This document shows positions 26,599 to 37,300 of a stretch of 64,000 nucleotides of DNA, piece after piece. Positions within the stretch are counted from its first letter, which is position 1, and every line of letters starts with the position of its first letter. This stretch comes from Chrysochromulina parva (lineage: Eukaryota > Haptophyta > Prymnesiales > Chrysochromulinaceae), in NCBI GenBank assembly GCA_002887195.1, contig PJAB01000004.1:1-64000 (forward strand), given 5' to 3'. A program made the position numbers and the translations under genes. The notes beneath the pieces were generated by a model. That model saw nothing but the letters and a program-made list of their open reading frames with translations, did not search any database and was not told where the DNA came from.

Positions 26599-29428
26599 AT
26601 GCGTTGTCGCGGAGGTGGCGAGACTGACGATCAATCGACCTCGGACGAACGGCCGACCAAGCTCATGAAGACGATGCAGTGCTCGACCGATCGCGTCGAT
26701 GGTGCCCCTGGGAACAGTGGCAATTACAAAGGCAATGAGACGGCACTCGCCGAGCCTGCCGATGCCCCTGCCGGCGGCCACCTACCATCTGTCGCAGATT
26801 CACCGGAGCACGAAAAAGTCCATGCAGCCGACACAACGAGTACCATGCAAGATCCCGAGATGGAGATCTTGAAAGAGGCCCTCAGCGCAGGCCCCCTCGA
26901 CGCACATCCGGTGGCTATGGCCGAGGTCACATCGGTGTCAGCAGTGGAAGGCGCCGCTCCAAAGGCGAAGAAAATTCGTGGGCCAGGGCCAGTGCAACTA
27001 CCTGAGCCGCCGCCCCCTCCGGATCATGCTGCCCTTGTTGCCGCCCAAGCGATCGGTGAGTCAGTGCACACGAGAGCGACAGCACACAACCCCGCGAGCA
27101 TAGCGCAAGCATAGCGCTATAAGCATAGCGCTAAGCATAGTGCGAGCATAGCGCGAGCACGACCTATGAGCGCGTGGACTCGAACGAGTTGCCCTGTGCC
27201 CCACATCGCGGAGACGGTTTCCAAGCTTTTGCGACGACGCTGACGACGGCGTGTGCCTTTGACATGCTTTATACTGACTCAACACTGACAGTACCCGCCA
27301 TGATTATCGAATGATTGACGCCGTGCCGCGCTCTCCCTTGTATGCGCAGCTAAAGCGCAGCAGCATCTCGCTGTCGGTCGCGCTCTCCCAAACAACTTCC
27401 TCGCCCCTCGGCCAGTGGCGCCGCCTGGCACCAAAGGGGTCGGGGGTAAGCCTGGCCGCGGCCGCGGCCGCGGCCGCGGTCGCGGTGCTGGTTCGAGCGG
27501 TGGTGACGAGGGCATGCGTGAGGATCCAGAGGCTGAAGCCGACGCCTCCTCTCGCCAAGCTGACGGGGATGAGCTTGAGGGGAGTGCAGCTGCCGCCTTA
27601 GCTGCCGCCGACGAGCAAGCCACTTCGACGCCGTCACAGCCAGGTGCGGCTGTCGAGCCATCTGAGCCCGATGGGCCGCCATTTGCTGGCCCCGTCGCCG
27701 AGACTCAGGCGCCTGCCCAGCCGCAGCCTCCCAGCGCCGTGCCAGCTGCGGAGCCTGAGCTGGCCCCCGTACGGCCTCCCCTCGAGCCCGAATGGGCGAC
27801 GTTACCCAACGGGCAGAAGGTGATTGCGCAGATGGCCCGTCCGTTCCTTGCGATGCTCCCGCTCTCCGATCAGACGAACGCCAAGGACGGCCACGTGCTC
27901 ATGATGCCTGTGAGGCTCTCGTACCTGACTATGGCGACGTTACTTGCCCACCCGCCCATCACTGCACCCTTCATGACGGCGGCGAACGCTCGTGAGCTGA
28001 GAGAAGCGATGGAGGCTCTTGTGCGCTCCGGTCAGCTACGTGTCTCGCACACGCCCGATGGGCCGACCGTGGGCTACCTGCCTGGCTCCGAACCTCCAAA
28101 GCTTGGGGAACGCGCGCCGCCGCCTTTGCCGCGTGATGATGACGACCAAGTGCTTGGGTTCCAGCGCGCAGCTCGCGATGCTCTGCGGAAGCAGATCGAT
28201 GATGAAACGCTGGTGCCTCAGATCGCGTCACTGATGGCCGACCTCGGTGCTAACGAACCGGTGTATCCACCACCATCGCCGCTGCCGCCGCCGCCACCGG
28301 TACGGCTTGAGAGCAAACCCCGGCAGCCGCGTGCGCCCAAGTCCAAGCTCGCCCTCCATGAGGCCATCGCCATGAATGCCGTAGCTACTGCGCAAGCCAT
28401 GCCCATGGCACGGCTTCAAGCGTCACAGCACGCGGCCGCTCAAGCTGTGTACGCTCATCATATGGGGGCTGCGCGGATGGAGACGAGCATGCAGATGGCA
28501 GCTCAGGCAGAGATGGTCCGGCAGCAGGAGGAGATGATCAGGCAGCAGCAGCAGTACGCTGCCTCTGTGGGCACCGACCAGCAGCCATCAACGTTGCAAC
28601 CGCAGGTGACTCGCCGCCTGACATGGCAAGAGCACCTAGTCGGCTGGCAGATCCAGGCGGAGCAGTATACGTCGGGTGCGCGCACGCATACATGCACGGC
28701 GCGCTCCATGTTCGCGCTCTCCCTACGTACACACGTCTCTCCGCCCGAACGCGCGAACTGTGCGCGCTCTAGTTGCGCTCATCATATGTGACGAGGACGT
28801 GTTGTGCGCTACCCCTTCTCGTCTGTTGGCTGTGCCTTGCCCACACATTCTCTGCGCGCCCGTAGGTGCAATCGTCGGTGGGCAGGTGCGCAACTGGGAT
28901 GCGCAGCGTGGCCTCTTCGTGCTCGCGTTCGACAACGGCTCGGTCGAGCCCGCATACCTGCCGCAGCCCTCGGTCAAGATTGTCGACGCGCGTGGTACTG
29001 TCCTCGACTGGGAGTCGTTCTTCAACTACTGCCGCTCAGTGGGCATGTGAGTGCAACGCCAAGTCTCAATCCGCCCAAACCTGTGCCTCTCCCAGCTATA
29101 GTGTACAGCTAGTGACCCCCCACTACCCCCACTCTCGTTACACTCTCGTGGCGGCTCCTCTTGGCGGATGACCCCCTCTTATCACGCGGCTTCCGTGTTG
29201 TCCGCTGACTGCTGCGCAAACCATCGCTCTCATCTCGGCAGTGCCCTTGACGGCGACGACGACCACGATGCAGGCCGTACGGAGATGAATACGGCTAGCG
29301 TTGAGCAGCCGATCACCTCTGCAATGGCGGGTGTCGCCGAGCACGGGCTCGGAGTGTCAATGGCAGTCGCGCAGCACCTCTCATCGTTGGTCGATGAGCT
29401 TCCTCCGCCGCCGCCGCTACCGCCATGA
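26599..29428 (+). CDS. Four-exon nuclear-type protein with C-terminal Tudor-like module
   Basis: join(26599..27055, 27416..28675, 28866..29046, 29242..29428), 694 residues. All three introns (360, 190 and 195 nt, GT-AG) keep frame: phases 1, 1 and 2. Exon 2 opens with an arginine-glycine run coded by (GGCCGC)n, as in RNA-binding RGG tails. It then has a conserved-looking unknown domain (GQKVIAQMARPFLAMLPLS to HTPDGPTVGYLPG) and a Gln/Met-rich helix (about 540-590). Exons 2-3 encode SGAIVGGQVRNWDAQRGLF, then VLAFDNGSVEPAYLPQPSVK, which looks like a Tudor/PWWP-type barrel. It may be a chromatin or RNA regulator, but I do not recognise the family. The start is uncertain: 26599 is the first ATG after a hydrophobic in-frame stretch. 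Intron 1 contains an AGCATAGCGC repeat. Confidence 0.65.
27095..27160. repeat. AGCATAGCGC tandem repeat in intron 1 of the Tudor-like gene
   Basis: Five or six copies of AGCATAGCGC or AGCATAGTGC with short spacers lie within the predicted 360-nt intron. They are not coding. Confidence 0.7.
27446..27485 (+). repeat. (GGCCGC)n hexanucleotide repeat encoding Arg-Gly
   Basis: Four to five units of GGCCGC inside exon 2 of the Tudor-like gene encode alternating Gly and Arg. Copy number is likely variable between strains. Confidence 0.75.
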
Positions 29429-30060
29429 GACGCGAGCAGCGCGCGCATGCAAGCATGCGGGCGGGGACGTGGTATAGGGACGTGGGGCTAACGTGGGGCG
29501 TGCACCATTGTGCTGGTGGCGGCCATTCAGTGGTCGTGGCCGTGTGCTGAGGATCTTCTGCCGATACCTATGATGCTGATCGTGCTCATGGGGCAGGGTG
29601 CGTGGGGGTAAACGGAGGGTGCGGCGTGACGCAGCATGGACATGGCTCGCCGCTCGCGACGCACGCCTTCCACACAACCCGCAGTCTCCGACGGTTTTGG
29701 GGGCGGTCGCGGCACACTCTCTCGACGGGTTGGGCCACTGCGATAGTGCGGCTCTCCGTTCGTCTCACGTCTTCTCCCGCTCGCCCTCGTGGGACCGCGC
29801 GGCGGCATGAGCAGGCACCCAGCAGAGCGCCCACCCGCGATGGCCATGCCCGGCGGTGAAACGGAACACGTTAGACACGTTACCCACGTTACCGCGATAG
29901 CCACTTGTGCGTACGGGGCGCGAGTGAACGGACCCAATCGTTCGATCTTGCTTCTTGGTACTCTACTCGTTAGGTACGGTCCAATGACAAACTTTTCTAC
30001 GTGGGACCCTTCAATTCATATCCGGGTGGGCTCAACCTCCGGTGGCGTCGACGCCCAACG
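29429..30060. other. Convergent gap
   Basis: Lies between the Tudor-like gene and the ESCRT-III-like gene. It contains CACGTTAGACACGTTACCCACGTTACC (29868-29894) and short open frames without protein-like composition. No RNA gene seen. Confidence 0.45.
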
Positions 30061-30581
30061 TTATGTCTCGACCGGCAAAGGATCAGACAACGCAGTGCTG
30101 ATTTCCTCGACGGCTTCATCTAGTGCGAGCACACCTTCGTTGACACGATGGAGCATCTCGTTCGTGAACTCAAGAGTGTGCTCGTATTCAGCAAACGTTG
30201 CGATGGTCGCCTGCAGTGTCGGAGAGCTTGCATTCTTGCTCACCAGTCGTGCAAGCGCACCCGCTGCCACCACGGATTCGGCCGCACGCGCTGCAAGAGC
30301 TGCTCGCGTCTGCGCGGGTCGCATACTGACCAATTCAAGCCCACTTCGTTCTCGGTTGCTGGCGTGTATCGACGAGTGCAGATACACAGTAGACCCTATT
30401 GACTTGCGGACCTGCTTTGCAGAGAGTCGCTTGCAGACCGTAAGATGGATGATTGTGCGCTGTGCGCTGCGGATTCACGCGCTGCGTCAACCGCGCCACA
30501 TTCCATGGCATCAAGATGCTCCAGCAGTTTACCAAGTCGGCGGGCCCACTCCAAAACGGGGGACAAACATAACTTTCGGAA
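30061..30581 (-). CDS. VPS24: ESCRT-III subunit, VPS24/CHMP3-like (Snf7 family), with a frame discontinuity
   Basis: The downstream frame (30061 to about 30465) reads CKRLSAKQVRKSIGSTVYLH, then QTRAALAARAAESVVAAGAL, then PTLQATIATFAEYEHTLEF and TNEMLHRVNEGVLALDEAVEE. This aligns along its length with CHMP3 (AKEMIRSRKAVSKLY ... PEIQATMRELSKEM ... EEMLEDTFESMDD). The preceding frame, about 30460-30581, reads VLEWARRLGKLLEHLD, matching the CHMP3 N-terminal EW-x(4)-RKE-x(4)-D helix. The two frames are out of register by one base, but together give the family's spacing with no room for an intron. The sequence therefore looks broken by a one-base indel, either real or an assembly error. No ATG is evident at the 5' end, so a small first exon may be missing. 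ESCRT-III polymers drive membrane scission at endosomes. Confidence 0.55.
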
Positions 30582-30674
30582 CTATTTTCGGATAAGCACA
30601 TGTGCGTTCAGAGGCGAAGTCAGTTCCGTTCGAGCAAAACCACGAGATTTCATATCTCGTCGGTGCCCTGAAAA

Positions 30675-31737
30675 ATGCGACGATTCGCATTATTGCTGTT
30701 TACGTCCCTGCTGCTCGGCGCCGGGGCATGGCTGGCGCCGCCAGGCCCGCGCTTGCGTTTCCTAAGCCCGCCAAGGCGTGCCGTTGTGTTTGCCTCCGCC
30801 GAGTACACGGCGAAGCTGGACTTGCTCATTCGCAAACTACGAGCCTCGGTAAGCGAAAGATTTTCAAATATGCAAATCTGCCATCCACTGCACAGCTGAT
30901 CTCGAGATTTCCGCCCGCCCACAGGCTCCAGACCAGCTGCCGAGAATCCTTGCGGAGAATCTCAAGGCCATCGACCAGAGGCTGTTCTTGCGCCTTGCTG
31001 AGATGAGTGATGCTGAAAGCGACGACTACGAGAAACTGCGTATCCGACAGCTCGCGACGCTCGTGGCATCGAGTCTCGAGACGATACTCGCGAAGGCGGA
31101 TGAGCAAATGGATGCCGATGCAGGCGTGGTGCAGCAGTTCCTACGGCTGATGGCCTCGGAATCTGGCGAATTCGTGCTGCCAGTGCCGAAAGCACGGCTT
31201 GACACGCTGCGCACCTCAATGCGCGGACGCGTGGCAATGCTCGACGGAGGCTTCGTCGGCACTGTAAAAGCCTACATGCAAAAGGCTAGCGACGATGGCC
31301 TCGATGGAGTGGTCGACGTGCTTCGCGTGCTGCTGCAAGTGTTCGCCTCGGAACGTCTACGCTCGCTAACGACCAGTCAGCTGGCCGCTGGCGGCGCGGC
31401 CGGTGCTACCTTGGCAGCTCTGCTCGAGGTGCGCGGCCTTGCCGATTGAACACTGATAGGCAACGGCAGCCAGCCCCGTTATCCCACGGTCCGACCGCGC
31501 GCTTGCATGTGTCGCCCTATTATATAGGCAAGTCCCGATCAATGGGATGACGTTCTGAAGGTTCGTGTCTCCGGCGAGAAGGCAGAGTGCAGTGCCCAGG
31601 ACGTCCTTAACGTGCTCCAGGATAAGATGGGCGAGATTGTCCTTGGCATGCCGGCAGGCTCACCCGTGCAGACGGTCCTTGCGGAGTATCTGAGTGAACT
31701 TTTGAGCCGCGCACGAGCTATTGCTGCCGAGGAGTAG
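30675..31737 (+). CDS. Plastid-targeted conserved protein, unknown function (three exons)
   Basis: join(30675..30848, 30925..31428, 31528..31737), 295 residues; introns of 76 and 99 nt (GTAAGC...CACAG, GTGCGC...TATATAG) are both phase 0. It opens with a signal peptide (MRRFALLLFTSLLLGAGAWL), then a Pro/Arg-rich transit-like stretch and VVFASAEYTAK, a typical bipartite presequence of a complex plastid. The mature part is helical: DQLPRILAENLKAIDQRLFL, LRIRQLATLVASSLETILAK, SDDGLDGVVDVLRVLLQVF, and in exon 3 ASPDQWDDVLKVRV to LAEYLSELLSRARAIAAEE. It resembles uncharacterised chloroplast proteins of plants with the same LxKIDxxFLxRL pattern. Head-to-head with the VPS24-like gene. Confidence 0.75.
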
Positions 31738-32494
31738 TGCTGGCGAGCCATGCAAGTTGTCGCTCGCAGGCCAGACCGCTCGAGGTGCTCATGCCTGCCA
31801 TCCATGTCTCGCCAAAGGATTCTGAATACGGCTGTTCCCGTCGACGACAGTTTTGGCGATGCGGCTGCATGCGGGTAAGTGGAATCCCATCACCCAGATC
31901 GCATCGCCGGCATCGCATCGCCTTTGTCGACGCGACCACGACACGTGGGCACCAAGCGCCTACATGTATAATACTGTAGGAGTGCACATGATGCGACGGT
32001 TAACGCTCGGCTTAAGGCACTCTCCTATATATTATATAACTTTCGTTATTCCCGCTCGAATCGCGCCGCGGGCGCGCGGACGCCGCGGACACGGGACAGC
32101 CGCGCCGCCTCGCCGGGCGCGCCGGCCGGGCCGGCGGGTCCGGGTCGATTTCCGCTCAGGCGAACGCGGACCCCGGGCGCCCGGCCTCACACAGCGCACA
32201 ACGTAAGAACGCCGAAAGGGGCCGGGCGGCGCCAGGCGCCGCGCCCGCGCGCCCCCGCTCGGCCTCCTCTCTACCCGAACTTTGAGTCTTTGACCGCGAA
32301 CTCCGAACTGACCGAACGCAGATAGGGGCGATACATCTCACCTATGCAATAAAGAAGGGAATCCCGAGAGTATCGGCTGGCCTCGGCGGCGCTCGGCGGG
32401 CTTATCGACAATGGTATTCCCATGCCGTCTCGACCACTCTGGCAAGGCCGGTAGGGCGTCTCCTCTCGAACTTGTGAGCCAGAAGTCCGAAGCG
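31738..32494. other. Convergent gap with GC-rich island
   Basis: 757 bp between two 3' ends. 32060-32150 and 32210-32270 are GC-rich with palindromic words (GGCGCGCCGGCCGGGCCGGC, GGCGCCAGGCGCCGCGCC). TTTGAGTCTTTGACCGCGAAC follows, similar to words near the other islands. No gene. Confidence 0.5.
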
Positions 32495-34136
32495 CTACAA
32501 AGCGAAGCGAACAGAGGTCAATGATCGATGAAGGAAGGCTTCTCGCTTCAGCTCGTCGGGGGTCTTCGGAAGCTTCTTCGTGTCTGCTCGTGTTGCGGGT
32601 GTAGCCACCGGAGCGGCCACGGGGGAGCCTTCAGACACATCATTATGTGCGGGAACACGCTGAGCTGCCGCCGCTGCCGTCTGCATTGCCGCTCTAGCCG
32701 CAGCCTGTCCTTCCCGCTGCTCGGCCACATGCAGCGCATGCGACCAAAAGAGTGGAAAGCGTCTACGCATGCGCTTCTGTGCAGCCAGCTTGTTGAGGTG
32801 ATCCGGACGTGTGGCTTGCAACGATTTCGACTCGGCCAACGGCATAGCGAGAGTAGGCGCCGAACGGTAGTTTCTGTGCGCGAAGCGGAGGGCGCGCGAG
32901 AGCTCAATGTCGAACTGCGGATCACGAGCGGACGATGCTTCGGTAGCGCCATCGTATTCCGCAAAGTGTCGGACGGACAAACCAACGGATGGGCTTGCAA
33001 GTGGCGATCTGCTGAGCGGACACTTTAAATTCCGCATGCCAGAAAGCAAACGAAGCAGCAAAGAACGGTCACTGTCGTTTACTGAGGCTTGCTCGTGCGT
33101 CAGGGCCGACAGAGCGTTCAGCTGAGCTTCCTGCAAACCAGTGGCATAAAGAGATTCGATCGATAGTAATGTTGTGTGAGAGGAGTGTGTCATCGGCTGC
33201 ACTGTCGGGGCTTCGCGATTTCACCAGTACGTCGAACTCGCGCTCGACTCGCTCAGCTCGACGTCCTTCAAACCTTTTCTGGGAACGGTATCGATCCCAC
33301 ATTTCGTCTTCTCGACGCTGAGCAACCAGGTACTCGAGTTCGCCTCGGCAAGGATCCTCTGCGGCCTGAATGGCCGTGATCAGCTTCTGCCGAACGAGGG
33401 AAGCTTCTGACAACGGTTTAGGGCGCGGCGGCCCTGACCGCCAGACTCGTCGCCTCCGGGGGCTTATCGGTTTGCTCTCGTTAGCAGCCCATACATGTAT
33501 ATGTGGTCTTCGACAAGGAGCGCTACGGCCAGCCATTACAGCCAGAAAGATCTTCATTTGGTGGGAGCGCCTCTGGCTCTCTTTCCCCTTGGCCTCGGAC
33601 TTCTCGAGATCACTGATACTCGTCATGAGCGTCGAGTAGTCGTATTGCAGGATTCGCGTACCTTCCGCTGACAGAAAGATCTTAATCGCGGCTGCTTGGT
33701 TGCCTTGGCCGTTCTGGGCAACATCTTCTCGTTGCCGCCGCGTCAGCACCACCAGATCCTCGAACAGTGACGATGCCTTCGCACCGAAGCCGATATCCTC
33801 TGCAAGCCGTTTAAAGTCATCTTCAGTGATTGTGAGTGTGCCTTTCTTGCCTGTGTTGGAATACTTAGCAAAGCGCGATTCAATTTTCAGTCTGTGTGGT
33901 GCCACCGCCACCGACCACCACTGAAAGAGCGTATCACGATCTACGCGTTCCTCACCATCCACACCTGCGCCGCCAATGCCGTCGCTATGCACAGCAAGGT
34001 TGAACCAGTCTCTTGCAACGCAGTCAGGAAACGGCTTTGCAGAGTGCTCTGGGAGCAAAGCCATGAAGTCCAGGAAGCTGAGCTGCACGGGTAAAGGCGT
34101 TTCCGCCGAAGCGCCCGGCACCGCTGTGGCTGCCAT
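32495..34136 (-). CDS. EF-hand-like protein with basic helical C-terminus (two exons)
   Basis: complement(32495..33130, 33225..34136), 515 residues. Residues about 10-120 (LPVQLSFLDFMALLPEHSAKPFPD, DTLFQWWSVAVAPH, RFAKYSNTGKKGTLTITEDDF) look like two degenerate EF hands of the type found in alveolate and algal calcium proteins. The loops lack several acidic ligands, so calcium binding is doubtful. The C-terminal half is basic and helical (LVAQRREDEMWDRYRSQKRF, RRAERVEREFDVL). A 94-nt intron (GTGAAA...TTTGCAG, phase 0) joins FDVL to EAQLNALSALTHEQ. The middle stretch SPRRRRVWRSGPPRPKP may be another unspliced intron. Start taken at MAATAVPGASAE; the frame opens at 34238. Not recognised further. 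Confidence 0.6.
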
Positions 34137-34389
34137 CAGGGTGGGAAGCTTCTGGTTGCGGAGCGCGAGGCGTGTGTTGTGCGGTGGCGGTTTCAGTCTT
34201 TGAACAAACTGACTATTTCTGCCTACACAACGCCCCACTCATGGCCAGTCATACGGCTGTCGGATCCCAACAGAGGCGGTACGAGTACACAAGGTTCGTT
34301 CGGGACATGTGAGAAAAGCAGAAATGTGTTCACAGCCAATGAGTAAATCCATGTGAGAATTGCCACGTCATGCAGGGTATGCAACACAG
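34137..34389. promoter_or_regulatory. Divergent EF-hand/SEC24 promoter
   Basis: 253 bp between opposed starts. GTTCACAGCCAATG at 34328-34341 is repeated exactly at 42114-42127 before the GT31 gene. CCAAT is included in the word. Confidence 0.5.
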
Positions 34390-37300
34390 ATGCGGCCAGG
34401 GATGCCACAGCCTACGCAGCCGGGAATGATGCCGGCAGGCCGTCAGCCGCCAATGCAGCCGGGAATGCAGCCTGGAATGCAGCCGCCGAGACAGCCGGGA
34501 ATGCAGCCGGGAATGCAGCCGCCGATGCAACCGCCGATGCAGCCGCCCATGCAGGCCCGGCCGCCACCGCCTGGCGGCATGCTAATGCATGCCGCGACAT
34601 TCGGAGCAAATCTGGGAGCAACTCCGCCAGGCGGCATGATGCCGCCCGGCGCTTGTCCGATGCCGCAAAGCATACCGCCTGCCGGCGTGCGCCCCATTCC
34701 GCAAGGCATGCCTCCTCCTGGCCAGCAACCGCCACAGCCCATGCCCCTGCCACCTCGGAGCATGGGCATGCCCGGGATGCCGCTTCCAGGCGCACCACCG
34801 TCTGGAGTGCCGCCGCGTGCGCCGCCGCCCAATGGAGCACGTATGCCAATGCCACCGTCAAGTGGACCTCCGCAGCCTGCGATGCGTCCGCCACCAGGAA
34901 ACGCAATGCCGCCGCCGATGGGCATGCCGCCAGGAGGCTCAATGCCAGCCCCTGCGGGCATGCGCCCCGTGATGGGCATACCGCCGCCCTCCGGCCGGCC
35001 TCCTGCTCCAGGCGTGCAACCGATGGGCATGCCGCCGCCCTCCGGCCGGCCTCCTGCTCCAGGCGTGCAACCGATGGGCATGCCGCCACCCTCCGGCCGG
35101 CCTCCTGCTCCAGGCGTGCAACCGATGGGCATGCCGCCACCCTCCGGCCGGCCTCCTGCTCCAGGCGTGCAACCGATGGGCATGCCGCCACCCACGGGCA
35201 TGCCGCCGCCCACGGGCATGCCGCCAGCGGCTCCGACGGTGCCCCTCACAGGATTGCAGGTGGACCATGCTCGACCCAAAGCTGTGATCCAGCGGCGCCA
35301 ATACGCGCAGGGCGAGATGCCGCCACCTGACGACCAGCCAGCGAGCAACGGCTCACAATATCGCTCTCCTGCGGGGGTGGCCGCATCGCCTGCCGCAGGG
35401 GCCGCCAAAGCAAACACTTCCAGCAACCGAATCGACCCCTCCCAGATCCCGCGGCCGGACGCGGCGCGGCCGGCGGAGACGTGGTCGACACGAGCCAACG
35501 TCGGCCAGTGTCCGCCGCCCGCGACGTCGGCGTACATCGTCGACGACGACGGCAACTGCAGCCCTCGGTACATGCGGCTCACGCTCAACCAGGTCATCAA
35601 CACTGGTGAGCTGCTCACCAGCTCAGGCATGCCATTTGCCGTCGTGGCCCAGCCGCTCGCCGAGGTGCCTCCGTGCGACGGCCCCGTGCCTGTGGTCGAC
35701 TTTGGCGATCTCGGACCCGTGCGCTGCGAACGATGCCGCGCTTACGTCAACCCCTTCTTCGCGTTCAATGATGGCGGGCGCTCGTACACATGCAACCTGT
35801 GCGGGCATGTGAACCAGACGCCGCGGGATTACTACTGCGAGATCGACCACAACGGATACCGGCGCGACCATCGCGAGCGAGCCGAGCTGTGCCGTGGCGT
35901 GTGCGACTTCGTCGCTCCGGCAGAGTACCAGGCGCGCCCACCGCGCCCTCCGCCGATCGTAGTGTTGCTCGAGGCGTCCATCGCGTCGGTGACGAGCGGC
36001 ATCTTCCACGCGGTCATCGCCTCCCTCGGGGCCATCTTGCCGACGCTGCCGCCGTACACGGAGTTCGCGCTCGTCACCTTCGATGAGGGCGTGCACTTCT
36101 ACCACGTGGGCGCCGAGGGCACGCTGCGCACGATGAGCGTGCCCGACAACACCGAGGTGTGCCTGCCGTTGCCGCCCTCGGCGCTGCTCATGAGGCTGGG
36201 CGACGCGCTCGATCACGTGGAGCAGATCCTCAAGGCACTGCCCGAGTTGGTGACGCACTCGCAAAAGGCCGACACGGCCTTCGGTTCGGCGCTGCAGGCG
36301 TGCCACCTGCTGCTAGAGAAGACGGGCGGGAGGCTGCTCTGCTTCCAGCATGTGCTGCCCGTGCTCGGTCACATGAAGCTGCAGCAACGCGACGACGTGC
36401 GCCTCTACGGCACCGACAAGGAGCGAGCTCTCTTTGCGCCACCAGAGGGGACGGGCTGGGAGGCGCTGGCCAAGGAGATGGCCAAGGCGCAGGTATGCGT
36501 GTCCTCGTTTCACTTCACCTCTTCGGCGTACGTCGACGTCGCCGCATGCGCCATCCTCGCTACGAGGACGGGCGGCCAGGTCTACCTATACCAAAGCTGC
36601 GTGCCCGAGCAGCGCGACGTGTGGGCGCTCAAGCTCGAGGTCGAGCTCGGGCGCAATCTGCGACGTGACTTCGGATTTGAGGGCGTGATGCGCTTCCGGT
36701 GCTCCAAGGGTCTCAGCGTCGACGAGTATCTCATGGGCTGCACGCCCCCGCCCGGTCAGATGGAGGTCGACGTGCCTGGCATCGACGCCGACCACGCCTT
36801 TGCGGTCACCCTCAAACACGACGACAAGCTCGAGGACGGCGCCCCCGCGTACGTGCAGTGTGCGCTGCTGTACACGACGTCGGCCGGGCAGCGGCGCGTG
36901 CGCGTGCTCACGCTGGGTCTGCAGAGTACCTCGGCCATGGCCTCGCTGTACCGGTACGCTGACCTCGACGCGCTGCTCAACGTGATGCTGCGGCAGAGCA
37001 TCGCCCTCGCGCGCAAGCAGAACATGCACCAAGTGCGCGAGTCCGTCGTCAATGCGACCGTCAAGATGCTCTACTGCTACCGCAAGATGTGCGCCTCCGC
37101 ATCGACGGCCGCCGGCCAGCTCATCTTGCCCGAGTCGCTCAAGCTGCTGCCACTGTACACGCTCTCGCTCACCAAGAACGGCGTGCTGCGGGCTGGCACC
37201 GACGTTCGCGCCGATGAGCGCAACGCCCTGATGGCGGCGGGGAGTCGCATGCCGGTCGCCTCTTCGGTGGCCTTCGTGTACCCGCGCCTCTTTGGCGTGC

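Noticed and set aside
27165..27240. Possible tRNA (GGACTCGAACGAG word)
   Set aside because: The flanking sequence cannot be folded into a cloverleaf with acceptor and anticodon stems, and it lies inside an intron.
34412..35630. Long minus-strand frames (259 and 395 codons) over the SEC24 N-terminus
   Set aside because: Products are Gly/Ala/Arg repeats mirroring the Pro/Met-rich SEC24 repeats; antisense artefacts.
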